DNA of 64,000 nt from CAZUXY01 sp964624235 (GCA_964624235.1 CAZUXY010000017.1:1-64000); one strand, 5' to 3'; counted from the first letter of the stretch, positions 1-8,009 are shown. Notes: generated by a model from the sequence alone, not told the origin. A program made the numbers and translations.

Positions 1-2
1 AC

Positions 3-254
3 ATAGGATTTAGTTTAGATGATTATATACAGTCACAGGATAGATTTCATAGAATATCTCAAAAAAAGCCATGTTATATTTACAATTTAGTAATGAGCGA
101 CTCGATTGATGAATGGATTGATATTTTACTTCAAAGCAAAGACTTAGCTGCGAAACTTGGCCAAGGGGATATTTCAGAGGAATTTTACAAAAGTCAAATA
201 TCATATAATTTTGGGGAAATAATAAGAAATATACTTGGGATAAATGAAATTTAA
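3..254 (+). CDS. SNF2-type helicase, C-terminal fragment (runs off the left edge)
   Basis: An open frame enters from the left edge and stops at 252-254, so only the last 83 residues are visible. The segment QSQDRFHRISQKK followed by YIYNLVMSDSIDEWI matches the end of helicase domain 2 of SNF2/DEAD-like ATPases: motif VI (Q.Q.R.HRI.Q), then the conserved strand and the helix that normally reads T-I-D/E-E. Such proteins translocate on or remodel DNA and are common in restriction and defence loci. The ParB-fold gene starts only 11 bases after this stop, so the two probably form an operon. Base composition is AT-rich like the rest of the island. The ATPase half, any nuclease domain and the start lie outside the window, so the exact subfamily is unknown. 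Confidence 0.75.
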   Translation: MGFSLDDYIQSQDRFHRISQKKPCYIYNLVMSDSIDEWIDILLQSKDLAAKLGQGDISEEFYKSQISYNFGEIIRNILGINEI

Positions 255-265
255 AAGGTATAAAA

Positions 266-1252
266 ATGCTAAACGATTTTATAACTTTAAAAGGCGAAGA
301 AATTCCAATTAAGATTGATTACTTACCTCAAAATGAATTAAAATTTTATCCTGATAATCCACGTATTTATTCAATTATCTGTACCTCAGAAAATGAGCCA
401 GACCAGCAAGAAATAGAAGAGACCTTGTTAAAAAGAGAAAATGTTAAGCATTTAATACAAGCAATTAAGTCAAATGGAGGTTTAACAGACCCAATCTTTG
501 TCAAAGGAGATAATTTAGTTGTTATTGAAGGAAATAGCCGTTTAGCAGCATATCGAGCATTATTTAAACAAGACCCAGTTAGATGGGCAAAGATAAAATG
601 TAAAATTCTACCTAATGGGATAAACGATGATTTAATTTTTTCGCTTTTAGGTGAATACCATATAATAGGTAAACAGGATTGGATACCATATGAACAGGCA
701 GGATATTTACATCGAAGACACAAAAAGCATGGAATAAGCTCACAGCAAATGGCAGAAAGCCTTGGTATTTCTGTAAAGCAGGTAAATCATTTAATTGAAG
801 TGTATGATTTTATGATTAAACATAATGACAACAATCCAACTAGATGGAGTTATTATGATGAATATTTAAAAAAAAATATTATTAAAAAGGCAAGGAAGGA
901 ATTTCCAACACTTGACAGGGTAGTTGTAAAAAAAATTAAATCAGGTGAGATTCCCAAAGCTGTTGAAATTCGTGATGAATTACCAATGCTTATTAAAGGA
1001 GGTAAAAAAATATTATCATTATTCGTAGAAGAAAAAAAATCTTTCAGTGATTGTATAGATAAAGCAAAGACAAAAGGTGCAGATGAACATTGTTTGCAGA
1101 AAATAATTTCTTTTAAGAACTGGATTGTTGATAATGATATAGTTGACAGTATTTCAGATATGGAAGTTGAGGCTAGAAAAAAAACTTTGTATGAACTTAC
1201 AAAAATTCAGAAAAGAATAAACTATATAGTATGTAAAATCTCAAATCCTTAG
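266..1252 (+). CDS. ParB/sulfiredoxin-fold DNA-binding protein of an accessory locus
   Basis: The product has 328 residues. Residues 60-100 carry the ParB N-terminal fold: G-G-L-T-D-P-I near 71-77, then VVIEGNSRLAA near 86-95. This is the EGN.R form of the nucleotide-binding box, seen in accessory ParB/Srx proteins rather than the GERR form of chromosome-partition ParB. A helix-turn-helix follows near 152-180 (GISSQQMAESLGISVKQV). The C-terminal part is lysine-rich and not recognised. A weak AAGG lies ahead of the ATG at 266, directly after the helicase gene. There is no ParA partner or visible parS site, so a partition role is unlikely. A DNA-linked job beside the helicase, such as defence or plasmid maintenance, is inferred. 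The gene ends 7 bases before the IS element and is intact. Confidence 0.7.
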   Translation: MLNDFITLKGEEIPIKIDYLPQNELKFYPDNPRIYSIICTSENEPDQQEIEETLLKRENVKHLIQAIKSNGGLTDPIFVKGDNLVVIEGNSRLAAYRALFKQDPVRWAKIKCKILPNGINDDLIFSLLGEYHIIGKQDWIPYEQAGYLHRRHKKHGISSQQMAESLGISVKQVNHLIEVYDFMIKHNDNNPTRWSYYDEYLKKNIIKKARKEFPTLDRVVVKKIKSGEIPKAVEIRDELPMLIKGGKKILSLFVEEKKSFSDCIDKAKTKGADEHCLQKIISFKNWIVDNDIVDSISDMEVEARKKTLYELTKIQKRINYIVCKISNP

Positions 1253-1259
1253 TTAGTTG

Positions 1260-1288
1260 GAGGGTGTCAGAATCTTTGTGTAAATGGC
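1260..1288 (+). repeat. Left terminal inverted repeat of the IS256 element
   Basis: It reads GAGGGTGT, 8 variable bases, then TTGTGTAAATGGC. It is paired with the complement of 2541-2569. Confidence 0.8.
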
Positions 1289-1293
1289 AGTGA

Positions 1294-2517
1294 TCACAGT
1301 GGCACCCTCTCTCCAAAATAAATTGTAAACTGGTTGAGAGCCGCACCCCAATCACGTATAGGCATCGTCCATTTCTTAGAAGCGTTTGTCAATGACAAAT
1401 ACAAGAGCTTCATGACCGCATCATCCGTAGGAAAGGCCGCCCGGTTTTTTGTGATCTTACGCAGGCTGAAATTCAGGGACTCGACCGCGTTGGTCGTGTA
1501 AATGATTCTCCTGATTTCTTTCGGATATCCAAAGAACTCGTTGAGGTTATCCCAGTTCGTGCGCCAGGATTTGCTGATCATCGGATATTTCCTGTCCCAT
1601 TTTTCAGCGAACGTGTCAAGCGCCAAGGATCCTTCCCGCTCGGTCGGTGCGGTATATATTTTCTTGAGATCGGCACAGATTTCCTTTCGCTCTTTGTACG
1701 ATACGAATTTTGTGGAATTCCTGACCATGTGAACGATGCAGAGCTGTATACGGGTCTGCGGAAAGAGCGAATTGACCGCCTCAGGGAGGCCCTTGAGCCC
1801 GTCCATGCAGGCGATAAGGATGTCCTGTACGCCTCGGTTGTTCAGCTCGGCCATGATCCCCGCCCAGAACTTGGCGCCCTCGTTCTCGCTGATCCAGAGG
1901 CCCAGGGCTTCCTTTCGTCCGTTATCTTGTATGCCGATAGCGGTGTACACGGCCTTGTTCACAACCCGACCCTCGCTGCGGGCCTTTATGACTATTGCGT
2001 CGAAATACACAATGGCATAAAACGGGTCCAGTGGCCTGTTCTGCCATTCCCTGACATCTTCGATGACCGCGTCCGTCACCGTAGAGATGAATTCAGGTGA
2101 AATATCAACGCCATAGATGTCTTTCAGGTGGCCCTGGATGTCGCGGGTGGTCATACCCCGACCATACATCGAGATGATTTTATCGTCAAATCCATCGAAG
2201 CGGCGCTGGTGCTTTTTGACGATCTGCGGATCGAATTCGCCGTTACGGTCGCGGGGAATGTCGATCTTGACGTCTTCGTTGTCCGTTATGAGGTTTTTCG
2301 AGCTTCTCCCGTTCCTGGAGTTGCCGCTGTTTTTCCCAGTTGGATCATGTCTGGCATATCCAAGATGTTCGTCCATCTCGACGGACATCGCCTTCTCGAT
2401 TATCCGCTTGGTGAGTATTTTCAAGAGCCCCTTCTCGCCGGTTATCATTTCCGGCGTGAGATTCTTGAAATCGATACCGTCCAATAACTTCTCAAGTTCT
2501 TCTTCTTTCGTGGCCAT
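1294..2517 (-). CDS. IS256-family transposase
   Basis: The product has 407 residues, full length for a Mutator-like IS256 DDE transposase, which moves its element by a copy-out route through a circular intermediate. The DDE triad is visible: D173 in VYFDAIVIK, D239 in ACMDGLKG and E346 in TTNAVESLNF. The family motifs C-I-V-H-M-V-R (260-266) and IYTTNAVES are also present. The N-terminal region (1-110) with basic and Asn-rich stretches is the usual DNA-binding part. There is no frameshift or internal stop, so the enzyme should be active. The gene sits tightly between the terminal repeats. Confidence 0.95.
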   Translation of the reverse strand: MATKEEELEKLLDGIDFKNLTPEMITGEKGLLKILTKRIIEKAMSVEMDEHLGYARHDPTGKNSGNSRNGRSSKNLITDNEDVKIDIPRDRNGEFDPQIVKKHQRRFDGFDDKIISMYGRGMTTRDIQGHLKDIYGVDISPEFISTVTDAVIEDVREWQNRPLDPFYAIVYFDAIVIKARSEGRVVNKAVYTAIGIQDNGRKEALGLWISENEGAKFWAGIMAELNNRGVQDILIACMDGLKGLPEAVNSLFPQTRIQLCIVHMVRNSTKFVSYKERKEICADLKKIYTAPTEREGSLALDTFAEKWDRKYPMISKSWRTNWDNLNEFFGYPKEIRRIIYTTNAVESLNFSLRKITKNRAAFPTDDAVMKLLYLSLTNASKKWTMPIRDWGAALNQFTIYFGERVPL

Positions 2518-2540
2518 AGTACTCTCCTTAGCTTAGTATG

Positions 2541-2569
2541 GCCATTTACACAATCTTTATTACACCCTC
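2541..2569 (-). repeat. Right terminal inverted repeat of the IS256 element
   Basis: It is complementary to 1260-1288 with about 24 of 29 positions matching. The transposase start lies just inside it. Confidence 0.8.
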
Positions 2570-2985
2570 TGACACAAATTTTCCTATCAATACCTATATT
2601 AGAAGATTTAACAACTGCATACCGGTTAGGGTACGTTCCATATAATGCTGGTTCGCCAGTACATTAAAATGAGTTCTTTTATGATGCTAATTATTATAAA
2701 GCTTTATAATTAAAAATATGCTTTATCTATCTTTTTTTGGCAAAAAGGTTTGTTTAATTTCTAATGTCATCATTCATACCCATTATAATAATGATCATTT
2801 TTTTCTATGCGGTGGTTAAGATTATCGACCGGTTAACAGGTAGGTAGTCAGAAATAATATAATGCGCCGCTGGTGCCTATATTATGTCTGTTAAACTCTA
2901 TGACCTTTTGAGTAGTTTGTATATTATTAATGCAGGTAACATTTTGGACAGCGTGGTGTATTTTTTACATAGGGAGCAAAATATA
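2570..2985. other. AT-rich intergenic stretch without a recognised gene
   Basis: About 415 bases lie between the IS element and the next start. The stretch is strongly AT-rich with short A and T runs. I find no RNA gene and no reading frame with family features. It may be remnant island DNA. Confidence 0.5.
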
Positions 2986-3564
2986 ATGGAAAAGTTATTT
3001 GAACTATTGGGACTTATAGTTGTTCCAATCTTTGTCGCATGGTTTACATCATGGCTTGTTATAAAACATGAAGTTAGAACAAAATTATTAGAAAATTACG
3101 AGCACGATGCAGCTCGTGAGTATCATTCGATACGGTCCCGATATATAGGTGTTGTTTCAGCAGTAATGACTCCTACATTCATTCACTACGCAGGTCTAAG
3201 TGGAGAATTGGCTTATGAAATACAAAAACTAGGTATTCAGCTTTGTGAAAGCTTGTCAAAAGTTATGACAGGTTCACATGCTGAAAAATATTTTAATATT
3301 CCATCTTATGAAAAAGCCCATGGTAATGTTAGATTCGTCACAGGAATGATATCAGGATTATTTGCTATATTGGAGAAAAATTTCCAAGCCGCCCCAATTG
3401 ATGTGTCAACTTATGCAAATGATGTTCGTGAAGATGTTATAGATTTATTAAATAAGTCTCTTTATCAAAGTGGCAGAGACAAAATGGATGAAGATTATAC
3501 AAAACAAATTAAGGAAATCTTTAATAAAGTAGGGTTTCAGGAATTAGGAAAAATTTCATCATAG
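2986..3564 (+). CDS. Unrecognised one-TM membrane protein in the island
   Basis: The product has 192 residues from the ATG at 2986. An in-frame ATG at 2884 exists, but only the 2986 start has a ribosome site (AGGGAG, 9 bases upstream). Residues 5-25 (FELLGLIVVPIFVAWFTSWLV) form one hydrophobic helix followed by a charged stretch (KHEVRTKLLENYEHD). The rest is a soluble, mostly helical cytoplasmic domain. I do not recognise the family. The gene is AT-rich like the ParB and helicase genes. It stands alone and converges on the SIR2-HerA module, with a terminator-like hairpin on each strand between them. One-TM small proteins are frequent in defence islands as membrane effectors, but nothing here proves that role. 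Confidence 0.65.
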   Translation: MEKLFELLGLIVVPIFVAWFTSWLVIKHEVRTKLLENYEHDAAREYHSIRSRYIGVVSAVMTPTFIHYAGLSGELAYEIQKLGIQLCESLSKVMTGSHAEKYFNIPSYEKAHGNVRFVTGMISGLFAILEKNFQAAPIDVSTYANDVREDVIDLLNKSLYQSGRDKMDEDYTKQIKEIFNKVGFQELGKISS

Positions 3565-3569
3565 CATGT

Positions 3570-3590
3570 AAAAAACCCGGATGTTCGGGG
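3570..3590 (-). terminator. Rho-independent terminator for the SIR2-HerA operon
   Basis: On the minus strand it reads CCCG, a short loop, CGGG, then six T. The stem has 4 bp plus one G-T pair. It lies about 155 bases beyond the end of herA and just past the end of the convergent gene. Confidence 0.5.
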
Positions 3591-3659
3591 ACCAGAAAAT
3601 AATCATATGTGTGTGATTCACATAGAATATGGAATTATTGTAAAAATTGATATTGAGTT

Positions 3660-3677
3660 AGCCTGAGAGGCTTTTTT
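3660..3677 (+). terminator. Rho-independent terminator for the 2986-3564 gene
   Basis: It reads AGCCT-GAG-AGGCT followed by a run of T, a 5-bp stem. It lies about 95 bases after the stop codon. Confidence 0.5.
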
Positions 3678-3746
3678 AGATCGAAAACAGAAATTGCGAA
3701 AGAGTAATGCCACTACCTTGAAATTACCGCTAACCCATCATGACAC

Positions 3747-5438
3747 TTATCGTTCCTGTTTGCGCCAACGTTTTACAATTGCGTCCACATCCAAGTCATC
3801 AGGTCCTGTTTTCCACTTGTTTAAAAAGTCCACATCATCGCTGTTGGGTGGCGGATCTGGTCTATCGAATTGAAGACGGGTCGGAAGAGGCACCGCTTCA
3901 CCAAGCACTAGGGCTTCGCCACGCCCGAGTCCGGCAAGAATACTCACAAGATCTCCTTCGCTTTCTGGAACAAGCTTGCGAATATAACTCTGATCATCAG
4001 GATTTGTGATCCGAAGGCAAACAAATGTGCCACACTGTGCAAGTACTGTTTCCGAGATTTCATGTGGGCGCTGGCTTACGATAGCAAGTCCGACGCCGTA
4101 CTTACGGCCTTCCTTAGCAATGCGCTCCATTGACTTCCGCGATCCAGCGAACTGGCTTTCGCTGGCACGAGGAATATAGGCATGGGCCTCCTCGCACATG
4201 AGGACAATTGGAAACTCTCGATATTGAGGATTCCAGTAGTTAAACTCGAATGCCAGGCGTCCAATCTGCGCAGCAACTGTCGGACGGACATCGAATGGCA
4301 CAGGTGAAAGGTCGATGACCGTGACTGCTCGTTTAGGATCACCAAGGCCAACAAAATCGCGTAGCAAACTAGATAACGATTCCGAAGTATTTCTAGATGC
4401 AGGCTTCAATAAAAAATCATAACGGTTATCACCGAGCTTGCTTTCGAGTCTCATTAGAAAGTTATCAAACTTCCCTGTCAAGGGACCATCCCTAAATTCA
4501 CCTCCCTTCTTGGCAGGTACTCGCGCATTCTTCTTTGTTATTTCTTCTATTACTTTTATAAGGTCGAAGTATACTGGGGTGTCCAAGGTTGTTCGTCCGA
4601 TACCAAGTCTAGTACCTTCTTCAGTCCTTAGCCCTTGAAGAATTTCCTTGAACGCAGCAACCTGGTTGTGCGCGCTGAAATCTGTTTGGTCGATCAACAT
4701 ATCGCACAGTTCGGCGTATGTCATGAGCCAGTAAGGAATTTCTAGTTGGGTCGCATCCACATGCCGACATATGCCTTCATCGAAGGCGTAGTTTTGCACT
4801 TCTTCTCTCTTCCAGCAATATTCGCCATGTAGGTCGAGTATGATTATATGCGCTTTTGGCATTTCAGCAACGGCCTTCTGTACAAGTGATGCTACGGTCC
4901 ATGACTTACCGGAACCAGTTTGTCCAACAACAGCAAAGTGCCTTCCGAATAGTTTGGAGGCATGCAGAGAGACCCGGATCAACGGATGGGTAGTCAGTTT
5001 TCCCACTTCAAATCCCTTCGTTCTGAACTCCCCAAGCATAGTCCTAATCTCTTCCGACCCAATAGCATGTACTTCTGCACCAGTAGTCGGATATTGGCCG
5101 ACGCCACGTTCAAAAAGTCCTTCCGAGTTTATTGACCCAATGGGAGTTAATCGCGCGATTCGCTTTGCATAAGGAAGTCGAGCAGTTGGTTCTCCAGGCG
5201 TTTCGATGGTTGGGGAAGTAATACTTTCCTGCTCAGTCATCCTAGTGACCATAGCGAGAATCTTAATAGAACCTTGACAAATACTGACATAGGAACCAAT
5301 TTGCCCAACAACGATATCCTCATCACCGATAGTTATTGTCGGGACATGACCCTGCTCGTCTTCGATGAGTGTTGCAATAAGATTACTTCCTTGCACATCA
5401 ACAAGATAACCAATGATAGTATTAGTTTCGTTTGGCAT
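3747..5438 (-). CDS. HerA-type hexameric ATPase of a SIR2-HerA defence module
   Basis: The product has 563 residues. An N-terminal beta-rich HAS-barrel-like region (about 5-70) precedes a RecA-type ATPase: Walker A GQTGSGKS at 172-179, the HerA signature LDLHGEY at 201-207, Walker B IVLMCEEAH at 411-419, and a conserved basic/sensor segment RKYGVGLAIVSQRP at 445-458. HerA proteins form hexameric rings that translocate DNA. When paired with SIR2 they assemble into a large complex that controls NAD+ destruction during phage infection. The ATG lies 3 bases after the sir2 stop, with AAAGGA just upstream, so translation is coupled. No NurA nuclease gene is present, which argues against the archaeal repair-type HerA-NurA pair. 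Composition is lower in GC than the core genome. Confidence 0.9.
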   Translation of the reverse strand: MPNETNTIIGYLVDVQGSNLIATLIEDEQGHVPTITIGDEDIVVGQIGSYVSICQGSIKILAMVTRMTEQESITSPTIETPGEPTARLPYAKRIARLTPIGSINSEGLFERGVGQYPTTGAEVHAIGSEEIRTMLGEFRTKGFEVGKLTTHPLIRVSLHASKLFGRHFAVVGQTGSGKSWTVASLVQKAVAEMPKAHIIILDLHGEYCWKREEVQNYAFDEGICRHVDATQLEIPYWLMTYAELCDMLIDQTDFSAHNQVAAFKEILQGLRTEEGTRLGIGRTTLDTPVYFDLIKVIEEITKKNARVPAKKGGEFRDGPLTGKFDNFLMRLESKLGDNRYDFLLKPASRNTSESLSSLLRDFVGLGDPKRAVTVIDLSPVPFDVRPTVAAQIGRLAFEFNYWNPQYREFPIVLMCEEAHAYIPRASESQFAGSRKSMERIAKEGRKYGVGLAIVSQRPHEISETVLAQCGTFVCLRITNPDDQSYIRKLVPESEGDLVSILAGLGRGEALVLGEAVPLPTRLQFDRPDPPPNSDDVDFLNKWKTGPDDLDVDAIVKRWRKQER

Positions 5439-5441
5439 TAT

Positions 5442-6473
5442 TCAGATCCTTTGCATGATATATTCGCACTTCCATAGTTCGGGATGGCCTGCTCCGATAT
5501 CGCCCTTTATGGCGCAACGATCCTCTGTCACGACAATTACATTACCTTTTACACTCCAACGATTCCACGCTTCATCTGACAGATACTTTGTAAATATAAG
5601 AACTGTGAAGTCAGTTCGTGCAAGTGCGTTCTCGATAAGCGTATTGACATGTTCATCTGCAAAGCCGTAGCCAATGCAGGCAAGACGATGCAGGGGATTA
5701 TGATCCTGTCCAAGTGCACCCCGGAAGGCTGACCATAATGCCTGATATGGTTGGGTCATAGTATCATCTGCTTTACGTCGTTGTGGCGGGATCATTAGAC
5801 GTTTAGTATTCTCTGGAATAGAGACGCTGAAGCCACAACGACACACACCATGAGAATCGTGTTGGTACCATCCGAGTGATCCGTGTAATTTTAGAAGATG
5901 AAGTGGTTTGGAGGTTTCGTCAGATTGTCGTCCCCTGTGTGTCCCTCTAATCCTAAAAATGCGTTCCTCAAAAGTTGATGCATCGAAGTTAGCATGCTCG
6001 TGTCCGTTGAAACCATCACAAAGGCGCACTTTGGCATTTTCTGCGGCTCGTTCTATGAGAGGATCATAGTTTAAGCTGAATATCTTAACATGTGGGACAG
6101 ACCTTGCCGCAAGGCACTTAACGAACTTAATATGAACATCCAACGGTGGATCAAGGGGTATGAATAAGTCAGCTATTGCCTTTGCAACAAGATTACGATG
6201 TATACCTTCTTCTGGTCCACCATCATCGAGCAAGTCAAGAGCATGCTCGATCCCATTGGTACCTGGAGAATCGATTTTTTGCTGTATCTCATCCCGCTTT
6301 ATAGCATCGGGGATATAGTCTTTTATCTTCTCCCACAATTCAAAGGAAAGAGGGTAGCCATTTCCATGAAGGTATGACGAGCCAGCACCAAGCAGATATC
6401 CGACACGTTGTGATCGGAGTTGCTCGCTCACTTTTGCTTCAAGGGCGATTTTGAAATCCGATGGTGTGCTCAT
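5442..6473 (-). CDS. SIR2-domain NADase effector of a SIR2-HerA defence module
   Basis: The product has 343 residues with the SIR2-like NAD-binding signatures: GAGSS at 29-33, SLNYD at 133-137, KLHGSLGW at 195-202 (H197 at the catalytic His position) and GYGFADEHVN at 268-277. Stand-alone SIR2 domains of this type in defence systems hydrolyse NAD+ rather than deacetylate proteins, which stops phage growth by starving the cell. The herA-type gene follows after 3 bases, the order found in known SIR2-HerA operons. The start at 6473 is preceded by a short leader and a promoter with an overlapping palindrome. All key motifs are intact, so the module looks functional. Confidence 0.88.
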   Translation of the reverse strand: MSTPSDFKIALEAKVSEQLRSQRVGYLLGAGSSYLHGNGYPLSFELWEKIKDYIPDAIKRDEIQQKIDSPGTNGIEHALDLLDDGGPEEGIHRNLVAKAIADLFIPLDPPLDVHIKFVKCLAARSVPHVKIFSLNYDPLIERAAENAKVRLCDGFNGHEHANFDASTFEERIFRIRGTHRGRQSDETSKPLHLLKLHGSLGWYQHDSHGVCRCGFSVSIPENTKRLMIPPQRRKADDTMTQPYQALWSAFRGALGQDHNPLHRLACIGYGFADEHVNTLIENALARTDFTVLIFTKYLSDEAWNRWSVKGNVIVVTEDRCAIKGDIGAGHPELWKCEYIMQRI

Positions 6474-6494
6474 TTAATATTACACTTAATATCA

Positions 6495-6534
6495 ATTATA
6501 CTGGTAAGTATAATCACTCTTCCTCTTTTTTCAA
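6495..6534 (-). promoter_or_regulatory. Promoter of the SIR2-HerA operon with overlapping palindromic operator
   Basis: On the minus strand, TTGAAA (6534-6529), 16 bases and TATACT (6512-6507) form a sigma-70 type promoter. The -10 box lies inside a perfect palindrome, ATTATACT-GGTA-AGTATAAT (6495-6514, arms of 8 bp, spacer of 4). Its inner end is 21 bases from the sir2 start, so the leader is very short. A repressor bound here would block the promoter. No regulator gene lies next to it. Confidence 0.6.
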
Positions 6535-7070
6535 ACTACAGATAGTTAGATACCATAAACTCAAATAAGGTATTATACATACTTAACTCCTTCTTATTCG
6601 AAATCCTTCATCTATAACAGAATATTGTGTTGTTAAACGAATTTCGTTTAAAACGGATAAAAGCATAAAAACACGAAGCTTTTTGTCTAAGAAACTCTTG
6701 AAATCCGCTATCGGGCACGGCGATCTCTGTCTGTGTTGTTATTGAATAACCTTATACCAGAAAGTCAATTCAAAACCACCCCCCTCTGTCCCCTCTTTCG
6801 CCTCCCTGCCCTTCCCCACGGGGACTTCCTCCCTGCGGTCAGTCGCATGGCACCTGCGACACTTCTGCCGCCCACGGATGAGTAAATGGCATACGCTTAT
6901 TAAGCCCTCGCGGCTTGCGTATGCAGGCCTGTATACTGCAGGCACCCGAAGCAGCGCACGGATGCGCGAAAGGCTTCGGCCAGCATCCTGTTGGTCACCT
7001 TGTCAAGAGGGGAGGTTTGTTGCCATATACAGAAAGGAGCGCGGACAGTCCCGGCCGCCGGAGGCGCCGC
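6535..7070. other. Non-coding junction between the AT-rich island and the GC-rich chromosome
   Basis: About 540 bases without a convincing gene. The left part (to about 6740) is AT-rich and the right part turns abruptly GC-rich. The right part starts with a repeat at 6762-6805 that is related to one at 15166-15203. I see no tRNA, integrase or att-like duplication at the change point. Small open frames here have no family features. Confidence 0.55.
6762..6805. repeat. Dispersed repeat, copy 1
   Basis: It begins AAGTCAATTCAAAACCACC and continues into a C-rich tract ending CGCCTCC. A shorter variant of the same string occurs at 15166-15203. It resembles the short dispersed repeats associated with REP/IS200-type transposases, but no such transposase is in the window. 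Confidence 0.5.
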
Positions 7071-7967
7071 TTATGCATTAACCACATGCTCTCCGCGAAG
7101 CGTTGTTGCGTCTTTTGCCGGCGTGACGCCGAACAGGCGTTTGTATTCCCTGTTGAACTGAGAAGGGCTTTCGTAACCCACCTGTGCCGCGGCTATGGTG
7201 GCGTTGAGCCCGTCCTGGATCATAAGGGTTCGCGCCCTGTGCAGGCGGACATTCTTGATATACTGCAGGGGAGAGGTATCGGTCACCGCCTTGAAGCTGC
7301 TGTGAAATGTGGAGCAGCTCATGCCCGACTCTTTTGCCAGCTTTTCGATGTCAAAATCATTGCTGTACGACTCATGGATCTTCCGCAGTACCTTTGCGAT
7401 CTGGAAAAAACGCCTGTTGCGGTGAGCAAGGGCCTGCAGGATCTCCCCCTTTTCGCCCTGCAGCACCCGGTAGATAATTTCTCTTTTAACCACCGGCGCC
7501 AGCACCTTTTTGTCATGAGGGTCGGCGATTGCCTGTAGAAGCCGTATCGTGGCGTCAAAGAGCGCCTCACTCATCGGCGCGCTGTATATCCCCTTCGGCA
7601 GTGAGTGGATTTCTTTACGGCTGTCTTCCATTTCCAGTAAAATTTCCCCGACTTCTATCGGGTCTATGGCGATTGACAGGCCCAGTATCGGCATGCCCGG
7701 CCCGGTTCTTCCTTCGCATTCAGCCGGCAACGGAACGGGAAGCACCAGGTAACGTGACGCGTCATAGGTATAGACGTCGCTGCCGAGGTAGACCCGCTTT
7801 TCCCCCTGTCCCAGGATAACGATCTCGGAATTGTACGCGTAGGGTGTCCGGGGAAAGGACTGTTCGATGCGGAATAACGTGAGCCCCCGCACTGAAGTCG
7901 TGAGTACAATTTCGTTCGGCATAATGCCGGTCAAAAGCGTAATTAACGTCTGCTGTTTTTCATGCAT
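7071..7967 (-). CDS. AraC-family transcriptional regulator (YqhC-like)
   Basis: The product has 298 residues. The N-terminal part (about 15-165) matches the AraC-type regulator N-terminal domain found in YqhC relatives (LTLFRIEQSFPRTPYAYNSEIVILGQGEKRVYLG, then YLVLPVPLPAECE). The C-terminal part (about 190-285) is a double helix-turn-helix AraC domain (FDIEKLAKESGMSCSTFHSSFK, then TIAAAQVGYESPSQFNREYKRLFG). It is divergent from the aldo/keto reductase cluster. In Escherichia coli YqhC activates an aldehyde reductase and an aldo/keto reductase in response to toxic aldehydes. A similar role here is inferred from the position and the N-terminal type. Confidence 0.9.
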   Translation of the reverse strand: MHEKQQTLITLLTGIMPNEIVLTTSVRGLTLFRIEQSFPRTPYAYNSEIVILGQGEKRVYLGSDVYTYDASRYLVLPVPLPAECEGRTGPGMPILGLSIAIDPIEVGEILLEMEDSRKEIHSLPKGIYSAPMSEALFDATIRLLQAIADPHDKKVLAPVVKREIIYRVLQGEKGEILQALAHRNRRFFQIAKVLRKIHESYSNDFDIEKLAKESGMSCSTFHSSFKAVTDTSPLQYIKNVRLHRARTLMIQDGLNATIAAAQVGYESPSQFNREYKRLFGVTPAKDATTLRGEHVVNA

Positions 7968-8003
7968 TCGTTTCTACCAATCATGCTGAATGTCACAGAA
8001 ATG

Positions 8004-8009
8004 TATAAT
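8004..8009 (+). promoter_or_regulatory. Possible -10 box for the aldo/keto reductase cluster
   Basis: TATAAT lies in the divergent region between the AraC gene and the reductases. No good -35 is seen 16-18 bases upstream, which would suit an activator-dependent promoter. Confidence 0.3.

Larger units (their letters stand above)
1260..2569. mobile_element. IS256-family insertion sequence, complete
   Basis: A single transposase gene is bounded by 29-bp imperfect inverted repeats at 1260-1288 and 2541-2569. The outermost 8 bases (GAGGGTGT) and the innermost 13 (TTGTGTAAATGGC) match exactly, and the middle 8 are mostly different. Total length is 1310 bp, normal for the family. I see no 8-9 bp target duplication: the left flank is ...TTAGTTAGTTG and the right flank is TGACACAAATT. 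The element is more GC-rich than the DNA on either side. It lies just after the ParB-fold gene and breaks no gene that I can recognise. Confidence 0.9.

Noticed and set aside
3747..6473. HerA gene as part of a conjugation or DNA-repair locus
   Set aside because: There is no NurA, VirB or relaxase gene; direct coupling to a SIR2 gene with all NADase motifs points to the defence pairing.
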